Of a DNA stretch of 64,000 nt, positions 26,607 through 35,749 are shown one piece after another. A model generated the notes under the pieces. It was not told where the DNA came from. It saw only the letters and a program-made list of their open reading frames with translations, and did not search any database. Source of the DNA: Niastella sp. GTDB lineage: Bacteria; Bacteroidota; Bacteroidia; Chitinophagales; Chitinophagaceae. Positions within the stretch are counted from its first letter, which is position 1. Each line of letters begins with the position of its first letter. The DNA is taken from positions 44,984 through 108,983 of the forward strand of contig JAGIBF010000009.1 in the NCBI GenBank assembly GCA_017744515.1, read 5' to 3'. The position numbers and the translations under genes were made by a program.

Positions 26607-27419
26607 TTATTGTACAGTGGCTAAGTTGTCAATAATTTCGGCAGACTCTTTTTGATACTGGAACGGTGAGACGCCTGCAAACTCTTTAAAGGCGCGTATG
26701 AAGTGAGATTGGTCGGCATAATCATTCTCAAAAGCAATATCAGATAGTTTTCCGTAATCATTGTTCCTCAGTTGCTGTAAGGACGCCTGAAACCGACATA
26801 TTCTTGAAAATAGTTTAGGAGAAATTCCAATATATTCTTTGAATTTACGTTCAAAGCTTCTTTCGGATAGTTGTAATTCAGTCTGTAACCCTTTCAAAGC
26901 TACATTTCCCTTAGACCTTGCTATGACAGAAATGGCGTATTGCATCATGTCATTTTTCCGGTTCTGATGCTTTTGCGCCTGCGCATTCAACCAGCCAGAA
27001 AGCAATTCAATTTTGCCGGGCATGGATGATGTATTCTGCAATTGTTCTGTAAGTGATGAATTCCCTTTTATAATCAGGGTGCTCGCATCCATGCAGGTAT
27101 CGGTGAGTATGCCGGCATTGAGACCAAAAACGGCTTTCAGTGCATTGGGACGAAGAAAGATACCTACAGCGGTAAGCGGCCCGGTAGAATGGATCCTGGC
27201 ATGGGTGGTAGCCTGCCCATATAAGCAAAGATCAGGTAGTTGCTTATCGTTCTGGTAAAAAGAACCTTGCGCTACCTGGTGAAAGATAAGTCCCGGACAA
27301 CCGTCGGCAAATGTGCGGAATGATTGAGGCGCCTTACTATCAGAAGGTGCTTCGAGTGTCCAGAAGCCGCGGACAAACTCCTTCAGGTGCGCTGGCGGTG
27401 GTATTTGTTCGTATTTCAT
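26607..27419 (-). CDS. AraC-family transcriptional regulator
   Basis: 270 aa. The N-terminal part (about 1-145) matches the sensor domain seen in many Bacteroidota AraC proteins (DUF6597-like: PPPAHLKEFVRGFWTLEAP, PGLIFH). The C-terminal 100 residues form two helix-turn-helix motifs: ALKGLQTELQLSERSFERKF and LSDIAFENDYADQSHFIRAF, followed by GVSPFQYQKE, the AraC signature. It probably responds to a small molecule. The target is unknown; the divergent small SemiSWEET-like gene 77 bp away is one candidate. Confidence 0.93.
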   Translation of the reverse strand: MKYEQIPPPAHLKEFVRGFWTLEAPSDSKAPQSFRTFADGCPGLIFHQVAQGSFYQNDKQLPDLCLYGQATTHARIHSTGPLTAVGIFLRPNALKAVFGLNAGILTDTCMDASTLIIKGNSSLTEQLQNTSSMPGKIELLSGWLNAQAQKHQNRKNDMMQYAISVIARSKGNVALKGLQTELQLSERSFERKFKEYIGISPKLFSRICRFQASLQQLRNNDYGKLSDIAFENDYADQSHFIRAFKEFAGVSPFQYQKESAEIIDNLATVQ

Positions 27420-27496
27420 GGCTATGAAAGGCTGCTGCCTGGGATGAAGTTACTCAATTACGTTGTCATAACCTATACCCCTAAAATCAATAAACT

Positions 27497-27775
27497 ATGG
27501 ACACTCTCGTTGCCATTTTCGCCAATTCACTCGTTTGTGCGCTGTTGTTTTCCCAATTGTTACGCCTCTACAAAGGAAGAAAAGCCCGCCATCTTTCCAT
27601 CGGATTACTGGTACTGCTGCTCCCTGCTACGCTTTGCTGGGCCGTTTTCGGTTACCTCGAAAGTAAACAGCTGATGTTCTTGTCAAGTGTTGGAACAGCC
27701 GTGTTGACTGTCCTGACGCTTGGTGTATACATCAGTACCACAAGGCATTGGCGCATAAACAACCACGCCAGCTAA
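27497..27775 (+). CDS. SemiSWEET-like three-helix membrane protein
   Basis: 92 aa. Three membrane helices (about 4-23, 34-53, 60-79) with the order and spacing of a SemiSWEET/MtN3 unit: a basic link RLYKGRKARHLSIG after helix 1, LCWAVFGYL at the end of helix 2 (matching the usual LWxxYG), and a polar start of helix 3 (SSVGTAVLTVLTLGVYI). The usual PQ-loop Pro-Gln is not present; helix 1 ends FSQLLRL. SemiSWEETs dimerise to pass sugars. The substrate is not known, and the missing PQ pair lowers confidence. It is divergent from the AraC gene and followed by a clear terminator. Confidence 0.6.
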   Translation: MDTLVAIFANSLVCALLFSQLLRLYKGRKARHLSIGLLVLLLPATLCWAVFGYLESKQLMFLSSVGTAVLTVLTLGVYISTTRHWRINNHAS

Positions 27776-27792
27776 CTTGCTGCATTAACTTT

Positions 27793-27831
27793 AAAAGCCA
27801 TCAGGAGCATCCGCTGCTGATGGCTTTTTTT
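27793..27831 (+). terminator. Rho-independent terminator
   Basis: AAAAGCCATCAG (27793-27804) pairs with CTGATGGCTTTT (27817-27828), followed by T residues, 18 bp past the stop of the SemiSWEET-like gene. Confidence 0.88.
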
Positions 27832-27924
27832 ATTTCCTCCCGGCGCTCACTACCGTCCGCATCAATCGTTTCTGAACAGAAAATAGATTTTCTGCCTATA
27901 TTTTCTTACATTCAATAAACTTTC

Positions 27925-28494
27925 GTGCTGAAACGGCTGTTTGCCATAACGCTGCTGATTGTCCACCTGTTCAATCTCACCGGATACGCCATCCTGTTTG
28001 AATATTTTATGGCCCGCTCTGATCTGCAACTGGTAAAGCAGTTGGATGCCAACCAATATAGCGACCACGAATTATTTGTTGTAAAGGTGCCCCTGTATGT
28101 ACCTTATTTAGCCAACCGGAATGAATACGAAAGGGTTGATGGTGAAATGCAAGTGGACGGTGTTTATTACAACTATGTAAAAAGGAAGGTCAGCAACGAC
28201 ACCTTGTTCCTGCTCTGTGTGCCCAATAAAGATAAAACCCACTTTTACCATGCCCGTAATGAATATGGCAAACAGGCAAACGGCATTCCTGCTGGCGAAG
28301 AAAACAGCAGGTCGCTGATAAAGAAGATCAATATCTCCAGCGAATACAATCAACCCGTATTACTATACGCTTTCACCTCCACTGCTGAGCCAATGATCGC
28401 TCATTGCGGATACCCGGTTGACCAATTGATCGATGTTTTTACTGCCGATACGTACAAGCCTCCACGGATCAAACACTCCATGTTGTTGAATTAA
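27925..28494 (+). CDS. Membrane-anchored hypothetical protein
   Basis: 189 aa from a GTG at 27925 (MLKRLFAITLLIVHLFNLTG). The single N-terminal hydrophobic helix (about 4-25) may be an anchor or uncleaved signal. The rest is soluble: QLDANQYSDHELFVVKVPLY, a stretch rich in Tyr/Arg (NYVKRKVSNDTLFLLCV) and a final segment with a lone His-Cys pair (MIAHCGYPVDQLI). I do not recognise a domain or active site. The gene follows a terminator and is itself followed by a block of dispersed repeats, so it is probably transcribed alone. Confidence 0.7.
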   Translation: MLKRLFAITLLIVHLFNLTGYAILFEYFMARSDLQLVKQLDANQYSDHELFVVKVPLYVPYLANRNEYERVDGEMQVDGVYYNYVKRKVSNDTLFLLCVPNKDKTHFYHARNEYGKQANGIPAGEENSRSLIKKINISSEYNQPVLLYAFTSTAEPMIAHCGYPVDQLIDVFTADTYKPPRIKHSMLLN

Positions 28495-28497
28495 GCT

Positions 28498-28573
28498 GTC
28501 ACCCTGAGCAATGTCACCCTGAATTGCTGTCACCCTGAGCTTGTCGAAGGGTTGTCGAAGGGTTGTCGAAGGG
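28498..28573. repeat. Dispersed TGTCACCCTGAG repeats with an 11-bp tandem TTGTCGAAGGG x3
   Basis: Three TGTCACCCTGA units (about 28498, 28513, 28528), then three exact tandem units of TTGTCGAAGGG at 28541-28551, 28552-28562 and 28563-28573. It is the same repeat family as at 26.46 and 39.17 kb, here locally amplified. Confidence 0.8.
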
Positions 28574-28637
28574 TTTCAGTCAAGTCATCTGTTCTGTCTT
28601 CATCCGACGGGCAATCGCCTGTTATAAAACCTATGTT

Positions 28638-30863
28638 ATGAAATTCTTATTGTCAAGGATGACCACTGTCCTTTGTGTACTGTTGTTATTTGTCTCCTGT
28701 TCTACTGACAAACATCCCAATGCCGAAATGATCAACCTGTTGGGGTCTATTGCTCAATCGGAATACAGCTCCGGTAATTCTTTTTGCCCGGAAGCGAAGT
28801 TGGCTTACTTCGATTCGTTGTTGCACCATGCAGCCAATGCAGCCGACTCTAATTTCCTGGAGTTCTCCATTGCCAGAACGTTATTGGAATTGGGCGAAGA
28901 GGAAAAAGCCATGCAGATCAGCGACCGGGTGGTGAGACGGATACCAGAGTACGAGTGGAGCCATTTACAGGCAGTAACGAAAGATATAGCTATTGCCAGT
29001 TTAAGGATTGGCGAGCGAAAGAACTGCATTAAGAATCATACAGGCGAATCCTGCGTTTTCCCTATTGCCGGAGGCGGCATTCATGCCGACAGAAATGGTT
29101 CTTTAAAAGCCATCGAAACGTATGAAAAGCTATTGAGCTACGAACCGAATGATCTCGAATCGAAGTGGCTGTTGAACATTGCTTATATGACAATTGGTGA
29201 GTATCCGCATGGAGTTCCGGGTAAGTTGCTGATCAAAGGACTGGATGCGGACACCGCTTACAGCGTGAAACCTTTTACTGATGTGGCTGCCCGTATAGGT
29301 TTAAATACGAACAACATGGCAGGTGGCAGCATTGTCGATGATTTTAACAATGATGGTTACCTCGATATCATAACCAGTAGCTGGGGACTGGCACAAGGCA
29401 TGCATTATTGTCGCAATAATGGCAATGGCACGTTTACGGACCTGTCGGTAGTCTCCGGTCTGCGGGCACTTACCGGCGGACTGAACATCATGCAAACCGA
29501 TTATAACAACGATGGCTTTAAAGATATTTTTGTACTGCGCGGCGCCTGGAAAGGCAAGTATGGCAAAGAACCCAATTCCTTGTTGAAGAATAATGGTGAT
29601 GGCACCTTTTCGGATGTGACGAAAGAGTGTGGCCTGCTTTCTTTTCATCCTACACAAACCGCCACCTGGGCCGATTTCAATAACGATGGCTGGCTGGATG
29701 TATTTATCGGCAATGAAACCTCCACCGCCGATGAAATGCACCCCTGTGAATTATTCATGAGCAATAAGAACGGCACCTTTACCGAAGTAGCTACAGCTGC
29801 TGGTTGTGCTGCAATAGCTTTCGTAAAAGGAGTGACTTCCGGTGACTATGACAACGATGGGCTCACTGATATATTCATTTCTACATTGAATGGGAAGAAA
29901 ATGTTGTTCAGGAACGAAGGAGTAAAAGATAATATGGTCAGGTTTACCGATGTTACTGCCCAGGCAGGGATTGCTGCTAATAAAACGGGTACTTTCCCCA
30001 CCTGGTTTTGGGACTATGATAATGATGGCTGGCTCGACCTGCTTATTTCCGGCTATGAATTCAACAGGTCTTTAGCCTGGTATGCTGCAGCTGAGGCGAT
30101 GGGACAGTCCGTTGGCAATTCCGGTAAATTATTTCTGTACAGAAATAAGCATGACGGCACTTTTGAAGATGTGTCTGCCAGTATGGGGCTCAACCGGGTT
30201 GTGTTTGCGATGGGCGCCAATTTTGGCGATATCGATAACGATGGATACCTCGATATGTATTTCGGTACCGGCAATCCTTTATACCAGTCGCTGGTACCTA
30301 ATAAAATGTTCAGGAATCTCGGAGGGAGCCGGTTTGTTGATATTACTACCACTGCCCGGGTAGGTAACCTGCAGAAAGGGCATGGTGTTTCTTTTGCAGA
30401 CCTTGATAACGATGGCGACGAAGATGTTTACATCGATATGGGGGGCGCGTATATAGGAGATGCTTACGAAAATTCGCTGTACCTGAACCCGGGGCAAAAC
30501 GACAATCGCTGGATCAATCTTACGTTGGAAGGTGTTACGGCTAACAGAGCCGCTATTGGTGCAAAAGTAAAGGTCACCTTTAAAGAGAATGGAAAAGAAA
30601 GATCTGTTTACCGCGACGTCAATTCGGGCGGCAGTTTTGGCTCCAATCCCTTAACGCAGCATATTGGTATTGGCCAGGCAGCCGTTGTTGAAAGCCTTGA
30701 GATCAAATGGCCTGTCACTGGAAAAGTACAAGAGTTCAGGAACATACATGCCGGTGAGGATATTGCCATTCGCGAAGGAGCCACTACGGTAGTGAAGCGG
30801 GCGATCAACCGGGTTGATTTTATGCTGGCAGGTAACCGCGTGATCGGCTGTTCCCCGTTTTGA
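28638..30863 (+). CDS. CRTAC1-like lipoprotein with FG-GAP/VCBS repeats and ASPIC/UnbV domain
   Basis: 741 aa from the ATG at 28638, chosen because it opens a lipoprotein signal (MKFLLSRMTTVLCVLLLFVS, lipidated Cys21). Residues about 35-200 form a TPR-like region with the family phrase RIGERKNCIKNHTGESCVFP. From about 215 to 590 there are calcium-binding beta-propeller (FG-GAP/VCBS) repeats with D-x-NNDG-x-x-D motifs: DDFNNDGYLDI, DYNNDGFKDIF, DFNNDGWLDVF, DYDNDGLTDIF, DYDNDGWLDLL, DIDNDGYLDMY and DLDNDGDEDVY. The C-terminus holds an ASPIC/UnbV domain (SGGSFGSNPLTQHIGIGQA, VESLEIKWP). It is a cell-surface protein of unknown function, probably binding calcium and other surface partners. Confidence 0.92.
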   Translation: MKFLLSRMTTVLCVLLLFVSCSTDKHPNAEMINLLGSIAQSEYSSGNSFCPEAKLAYFDSLLHHAANAADSNFLEFSIARTLLELGEEEKAMQISDRVVRRIPEYEWSHLQAVTKDIAIASLRIGERKNCIKNHTGESCVFPIAGGGIHADRNGSLKAIETYEKLLSYEPNDLESKWLLNIAYMTIGEYPHGVPGKLLIKGLDADTAYSVKPFTDVAARIGLNTNNMAGGSIVDDFNNDGYLDIITSSWGLAQGMHYCRNNGNGTFTDLSVVSGLRALTGGLNIMQTDYNNDGFKDIFVLRGAWKGKYGKEPNSLLKNNGDGTFSDVTKECGLLSFHPTQTATWADFNNDGWLDVFIGNETSTADEMHPCELFMSNKNGTFTEVATAAGCAAIAFVKGVTSGDYDNDGLTDIFISTLNGKKMLFRNEGVKDNMVRFTDVTAQAGIAANKTGTFPTWFWDYDNDGWLDLLISGYEFNRSLAWYAAAEAMGQSVGNSGKLFLYRNKHDGTFEDVSASMGLNRVVFAMGANFGDIDNDGYLDMYFGTGNPLYQSLVPNKMFRNLGGSRFVDITTTARVGNLQKGHGVSFADLDNDGDEDVYIDMGGAYIGDAYENSLYLNPGQNDNRWINLTLEGVTANRAAIGAKVKVTFKENGKERSVYRDVNSGGSFGSNPLTQHIGIGQAAVVESLEIKWPVTGKVQEFRNIHAGEDIAIREGATTVVKRAINRVDFMLAGNRVIGCSPF

Positions 30864-30909
30864 TCTTCGTCAGGATATCCTTATATTACGATACTACAAC
30901 CATTGCCAC

Positions 30910-32091
30910 ATGAAAGGATCGCTTTTAACCTTAGGGCTCTTGCTGCTCTTTGTCGTTGAAATACTACGTGTTTATTTAATTATGCCTTTTCCCGGAAGCC
31001 AGCAAAGTGATACGATCGATTGGGCTTACTGGCTACACAATAATATATGGTGGATAAGGATCATTGGCCTGCTGCTGATTGTTTATCCGGTAGTGCAGGT
31101 CATGCGTAATGCCAAACGCTGGAAGAAGCTGTTGCTCGTTGTTGGTTTGGCGTTGTATGGTGTGGTGTTTTATTGTTTCAATTTCCGTTTCCTCGCCGAT
31201 AAAATGTTTTATCAACCCACCTATACCCGGTTTGCAGACGCTGATCATAATAAGGTGGCTGCCGATAAACTGGTGATCGGCGTGGTCATCAATGGAGAGG
31301 CGAAGGCCTATCCCATCCAGATGATCGGTTATCACCACCAGGTGCGTGACACGATTGCCAATACACTGGTCATGGTTATTTATTGTACGGTTTGCAGGAC
31401 CGGCCGTGTTTTTAGTCCGGTGGTCGATGGCCGGTTGGAAACATTCCGGCTGGTAGGTATGGACCATTTCAATGCCATGTTCGAAGATGCAGCTACCAAA
31501 AGCTGGTGGCGTCAGGCTACCGGCGTTGCTGTGGCCGGACCATCGAAAGGAAAAAAACTAACGGAGATTCCTTCCACGCAACTTTCGCTTAAAGCATGGC
31601 TGCAGGAATATCCCGGGGCTGTTGTTTTTCAGGGCGACACTGCTTTCAATAAACAATATGAACACCTCGCTGCATTTGATAATGGGACTATCGGGAGCGG
31701 TTTAGAAAAACGGGATTCCGGTTCCTGGCAAATGAAATCGTGGATAGTAGGTATGGTACAGGGTGAGCAGGCAAAAGCCTATGATTGGAACGAACTGGTC
31801 GATAAAAAGATCATACAAGATTCGCTGCCCGGCCTACCGGTATTGTTGGTATTGGAAAAAGACAATGCTTCTTTCCATGTGTGGAACAGGCGGGTGAAGG
31901 ATAACACGTTGCAATTCGCTACGCACAACATTAATTATCTAAAAGATTTGAACACGCTATCGGTATGGGACATGACAGGATTATGCATTGATGGCCCTTT
32001 TAAGGGCGAACAGTTGTTACCGCTACAAGCTTATCAGGAGTTCTGGCATTCCTGGAGCACCTTTCATCCCGGCACGGCAAAGTTTCCCTGA
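30910..32091 (+). CDS. DUF3179 family membrane protein
   Basis: 393 aa. Three N-terminal membrane helices (about 4-25, 45-64, 74-92) precede a DUF3179 domain (about 105-385): LVIGVVINGEAKAYPIQMIG, the Cys pair in MVIYCTVCRTG, FRLVGMDHFNAMFED and WWRQATGVAVAGPSKGKKL are diagnostic. The two cysteines of CTVC may bind a metal or form a disulfide. The role of the family is unknown. The gene lies 46 bp after the CRTAC1-like gene on the same strand and may be co-transcribed with it. It ends 4 bp before the convergent antiporter. Confidence 0.85.
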   Translation: MKGSLLTLGLLLLFVVEILRVYLIMPFPGSQQSDTIDWAYWLHNNIWWIRIIGLLLIVYPVVQVMRNAKRWKKLLLVVGLALYGVVFYCFNFRFLADKMFYQPTYTRFADADHNKVAADKLVIGVVINGEAKAYPIQMIGYHHQVRDTIANTLVMVIYCTVCRTGRVFSPVVDGRLETFRLVGMDHFNAMFEDAATKSWWRQATGVAVAGPSKGKKLTEIPSTQLSLKAWLQEYPGAVVFQGDTAFNKQYEHLAAFDNGTIGSGLEKRDSGSWQMKSWIVGMVQGEQAKAYDWNELVDKKIIQDSLPGLPVLLVLEKDNASFHVWNRRVKDNTLQFATHNINYLKDLNTLSVWDMTGLCIDGPFKGEQLLPLQAYQEFWHSWSTFHPGTAKFP

Positions 32092-32095
32092 AACA

Positions 32096-33193
32096 TCAGG
32101 GTACAATGGTCGTGAATAAATAAGTAGCCAGTATTACCAGCAATACAATACCCTGCAGGATATTGGTGCGCCCTGCACCGAACGAGATGCTGATGGTGAA
32201 TAGTGACAGTATCAGCAGCAGCGTCGACTTGGTGTCGATACCCAGCGTAATATGGAAGCCGGTGAAATACCCCACGATGGCCACCGCCGGTATGGTAAGC
32301 CCAATGCTGGCCAGAGCAGAGCCCAACGCAAGGTTGAGGCTTGTTTGCAAACGGTTGCGCCTGGCAGCCCTGATGGCTGCAAGCCCTTCGGGCAGCAGTA
32401 TCACCGTAGCGATGATGATCCCTACGAGACTTTTGGGTGCGCCCATGCTTACCACGATGTTTTCAATAGCAGGAGATAAGTTTTTAGACAAGATGACTAC
32501 TACTGCCAATGCCAGCAACAGAAACAGCAGGCTGCTGACGGCGGTGACTGTATTGGGAGGTTCGGCATGTGTATCTTTTTCGCCTTTAGGCAAAAAGTAT
32601 TCCCGGTGACGGACGGCCTGCACGGCCACAAAGCCCAGGTACAGCACCAATGATACAATAGCAACAAATATCAGCTGGCTCGTAGTATACACAGGCCCCG
32701 GCGTACTGGTGGTATAATTGGGCAACACCAGCGTGAGGATAGTAATGGCGGTGAGGGCTACGAGGGAAGCACTTACACCTTGTTTTACAAACACCTGTTC
32801 TTTGAAGCGATAACCGCCCACCAGCAGGCACAGGCCGATAATGCCGGTGAGGATAAGCATAATGGCCGCAAACACGGTATCCCGCGCCAGTGTGGAGCCC
32901 TGTTCCCCTTCCGTAAGCATGATGGTCACGATCAGTGATACCTCGATGATCGTGATGGCCAGCGCCAATATCAGCGTGCCGTAAGGTTCCCCCACTTTAT
33001 GAGCCACTACCTCCGCATGATGCACAGCACTCAGCACCACAGTGATCAATACAATACCCAGCAAGCCATTGACCCAGCCGCTGTTTTCTTTCCCGGTCAT
33101 CAATAGTAATAGTAAACCAATCAGAGGACAAAGAATAGTCCACATTGGCAATGCAATCTTAAAGCGCCGGAAGAGAAAACCTTTTTGCTGCAT
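32096..33193 (-). CDS. Calcium/cation:proton antiporter, CaCA family (ChaA-like)
   Basis: 365 aa with about eleven membrane helices in two inverted repeats. The first alpha-repeat reads VVAHKVGEPYGTLILALAIT then IIEVSLIV, with the conserved Glu of the cation site; the second reads IIIATVILLPEGLAAIRAAR then LNLALGSALASIGLTIP. Both match ChaA/y4hA-type CaCA proteins. It should exchange Ca2+ (or Na+/K+) for protons at the inner membrane. It is a single gene, convergent with the DUF3179 gene. Confidence 0.92.
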   Translation of the reverse strand: MQQKGFLFRRFKIALPMWTILCPLIGLLLLLMTGKENSGWVNGLLGIVLITVVLSAVHHAEVVAHKVGEPYGTLILALAITIIEVSLIVTIMLTEGEQGSTLARDTVFAAIMLILTGIIGLCLLVGGYRFKEQVFVKQGVSASLVALTAITILTLVLPNYTTSTPGPVYTTSQLIFVAIVSLVLYLGFVAVQAVRHREYFLPKGEKDTHAEPPNTVTAVSSLLFLLLALAVVVILSKNLSPAIENIVVSMGAPKSLVGIIIATVILLPEGLAAIRAARRNRLQTSLNLALGSALASIGLTIPAVAIVGYFTGFHITLGIDTKSTLLLILSLFTISISFGAGRTNILQGIVLLVILATYLFTTIVP

Positions 33194-33406
33194 GATAATG
33201 GAATTAGCTGTTTAACAGATGGATAGGGTGAAACGGTAAATATAAGAAAGTTGCCGATATAGCCCTTTTTCCCCTATATCAGCATGTACTATTTCTAATT
33301 GTGAATAAAATCTTGTTAAAAGATTGGTAACAATCCAGTAATACAGGCGTGATATTAAGTTAACCTCAACACAGGACTTTTGCCGCCGAAAATACTACAT
33401 AAAATA

Positions 33407-34663
33407 ATGGTTAAGGCGTTCCTCACAATGGTCATGTTGTGCATGACTTGTTATCTTTTTGCTCAACAACCAGCTCCTGATCCTCGCTACAAGCTGGTAA
33501 CTGGTGATCATATTGTACAGTGTAAAAACTATTACCTGCTTACGCTGCTGAAACAGGATAAAGAAGCGCGCAAAATGGTAGAAGGTGATACGGCATTAGC
33601 CAATATGGCGCAGCGTAAGCTGGCTGGCCTTGCCAATGCGCTGAAAACTTGTGGAAACACCGCTACCTGCTACACTGAACAGTTAAAGCTGTCAGGGCAG
33701 GAAATACAAACTGTCGGCGCCCGCCTTGCAGCTTTATACAATGAAAACAATGCGCTGGGTAAATTAGTAAAACAACACCTTATTCCTTCAGGTACTTATA
33801 TTCTCTTTCAAAAAGAAAGCGGCGCTGAGCTGTTGCGCAAAGCCTGGGAGCAGGATGCGATGGGAATCAACTTTGCCATTGGTGTGTATGCTGAAGGTAA
33901 AAAAGCCAATTATCCCCTGATTGATTCCATCAGCTTTAATGTAAACAATCCCCGCTATGGCAGCATGCTGTATTCACCCGCCTATGTGGTGATGCAGGAG
34001 TGCGCGGCAAGCCGGCTCTTTTTCCTGCCTTCGCTCACCGCCTCCTTGCTGTTCATTGAAATCAATGAGCGGGATCAGGCAGCTGATTATGAGCCGATGG
34101 AAACGACGGTGAACAAAGCCGCTTACGACAGAATACAGACCATCAAGTGGACCAGCTATAAATATTCTGTGATCCTGGTGCCTGGTGCAGGCCCTGAAGA
34201 TCCGGCGGTGCCCCTGAGCGCTGGCGGTATGCTCCGTTGCCGGTTGGCTGCCATACAATACCAGAAAGGATTGGCGCCATTTATAATGGTGTCTGGTGGC
34301 AAGGTGCACCCCTATAAAACCAGGTACAATGAAGCGGAAGAAATGAAACGCTTCCTGATTGATAAGCTGCACATACCCGAAAATGCCGTTATCATGGAGC
34401 CCCATGCACGGCATACTACGACCAACATGCGGAATGCGGTGCGCCTTATGTTCCGCTACGGAATGCCCATGGATAAGCCGGGCCTTGCTTCCACAGAAAG
34501 AGGACAAAGCACCTGGATATCCGGTACCCTCGTAGAAAGGTGTAAAAAGGAGTTGGATGAAGTACCCTATAAACCAGGCGAGCGCCTTTCTGAAACGGAA
34601 GTAGAGTTTTATCCATTGCTCGATGCACTGCACATCGATCCGACAGAAATAATGGACCCGTAA
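33407..34663 (+). CDS. YdcF/SanA-like DUF218 protein, exported
   Basis: 418 aa from the ATG at 33407, which opens a signal peptide (MVKAFLTMVMLCMTCYLFAQ). Residues about 240-400 form a DUF218 domain: SVILVPGAGPEDP, RLAAIQYQKGLAPFIMVSGG, YNEAEEMKRFLIDKLHIPEN and AVIMEPHARHTTTNMRNAVR. These follow the YdcF order (GxG loop, SGG, E-A, ExxSxxTxxNA). The N-terminal 200 residues are helical and specific to this lineage. The family is linked to envelope metabolism, but its reaction is not settled. The next plus-strand gene starts 81 bp on. Confidence 0.8.
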   Translation: MVKAFLTMVMLCMTCYLFAQQPAPDPRYKLVTGDHIVQCKNYYLLTLLKQDKEARKMVEGDTALANMAQRKLAGLANALKTCGNTATCYTEQLKLSGQEIQTVGARLAALYNENNALGKLVKQHLIPSGTYILFQKESGAELLRKAWEQDAMGINFAIGVYAEGKKANYPLIDSISFNVNNPRYGSMLYSPAYVVMQECAASRLFFLPSLTASLLFIEINERDQAADYEPMETTVNKAAYDRIQTIKWTSYKYSVILVPGAGPEDPAVPLSAGGMLRCRLAAIQYQKGLAPFIMVSGGKVHPYKTRYNEAEEMKRFLIDKLHIPENAVIMEPHARHTTTNMRNAVRLMFRYGMPMDKPGLASTERGQSTWISGTLVERCKKELDEVPYKPGERLSETEVEFYPLLDALHIDPTEIMDP

Positions 34664-34744
34664 TGGCCAGTGGTGAATAGTGTGTGGTGAGTAAGCACTC
34701 ACAACTGACAACTCACGATTGCTGCCTGTCAAAAAGAAACACCA

Positions 34745-35617
34745 ATGAAATTACTTACTGCCTTTGTTAGTTGCACTCTTTTAGCTTTTACGGCACACCG
34801 TGCCGGTGTAGATATGCAGATCAATCACGCACTTTCTGTCGATTCATTAGGCGCATGCCAGGGCGTATCCTTTCAAAATGGCCGCCTCTTCTTATATGGC
34901 GATAGGGAAGTAGGCATGATCAGGGAATACAAACTATCCGGCGATTCGATCGTGTATTGCAATAAAGAATACAAGCTCACGCTGAATGACACCGATTTGA
35001 TCAACCATCCTACGGGATTGGCAGTACATGGTAAAATGCCGGTGTTCATTGGCAATAGTATCCGGCTGAATGCTGAAGGTACTTTATGGAAAGCTGTGAT
35101 CTACTCCGTGAATTGGGAAGGATTGTTGAAAACAGGCACGCTCGATGACAACCTGCTCAACACGATAGAAGATGATGCGTGCATACAAGGCACCCGCCCC
35201 GAGTATGTACAATATAAAAACAAATGGTACGTGGCCACTGCCGATTACGGCGGCAAGGCCAACGAAGTAAGATTATACGACCCCGCCTTGCTGGCAAAAG
35301 CCAAAAAGACTTCCGAAAAAGGTGTAGTAATGAAAAAATTTACCTGCTCCCCCTGGGTACAAAACCTCCACTGGGTGCCCGGTAAGAACATGCTGGTATT
35401 GATCCAAAACCAGATAGAAGGCCGCAAATGGCGTTTCACCTTCCTCGATCTGGAGAAATCACTGGCGGCTGGAACGGAGCAGGTGATCAAAGTAGTAGAC
35501 ATTAATGAACGGCCCGATGAACTCGAAGGGTTTACGTTCCTCGATAATACCTTAAAAGGGATTGCTGTTAGTTCGTCCCGTAAAAACAACGCCAACATGA
35601 TGGAGATACACTGGTAA
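34745..35617 (+). CDS. Secreted hypothetical protein, probable beta-propeller
   Basis: 290 aa. Signal peptide at about 1-18 (MKLLTAFVSCTLLAFTAHRA). The body alternates short strands and turns about every 40 residues (GACQGVSFQNGRLFLYGD, LINHPTGLAVHGKMPVFIGN, YVQYKNKWYVATADYGG, WVQNLHWVPGKNMLVLIQNQ, ELEGFTFLDNTLKGIAVSSS), as in a six-bladed propeller. No catalytic motif is recognised. It follows the YdcF-like gene by 81 bp and is followed by a GC-rich hairpin. Confidence 0.7.
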   Translation: MKLLTAFVSCTLLAFTAHRAGVDMQINHALSVDSLGACQGVSFQNGRLFLYGDREVGMIREYKLSGDSIVYCNKEYKLTLNDTDLINHPTGLAVHGKMPVFIGNSIRLNAEGTLWKAVIYSVNWEGLLKTGTLDDNLLNTIEDDACIQGTRPEYVQYKNKWYVATADYGGKANEVRLYDPALLAKAKKTSEKGVVMKKFTCSPWVQNLHWVPGKNMLVLIQNQIEGRKWRFTFLDLEKSLAAGTEQVIKVVDINERPDELEGFTFLDNTLKGIAVSSSRKNNANMMEIHW

Positions 35618-35646
35618 TCCTGCCCTGCGACTGCTGCCAGGTAAAA

Positions 35647-35697
35647 GGGTGGGTCGCCCTGCCGTCCGGCTTTGCGCCAGGCAAGGGCGGCTCACCC
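35647..35697. terminator. GC-rich hairpin without T run
   Basis: GGGTGGGTCGCCCTGCC pairs imperfectly with GGCAAGGGCGGCTCACCC across a 16-nt loop. It lies 30 bp past the propeller gene and 53 bp before susC. There is no T tract, so it may be a weak terminator or an mRNA-protecting stem. Confidence 0.45.
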
Positions 35698-35749
35698 TGA
35701 AACAGACTGCTGCCACAGGTCTCATTTTCTTATTACAAACAAATAACTA

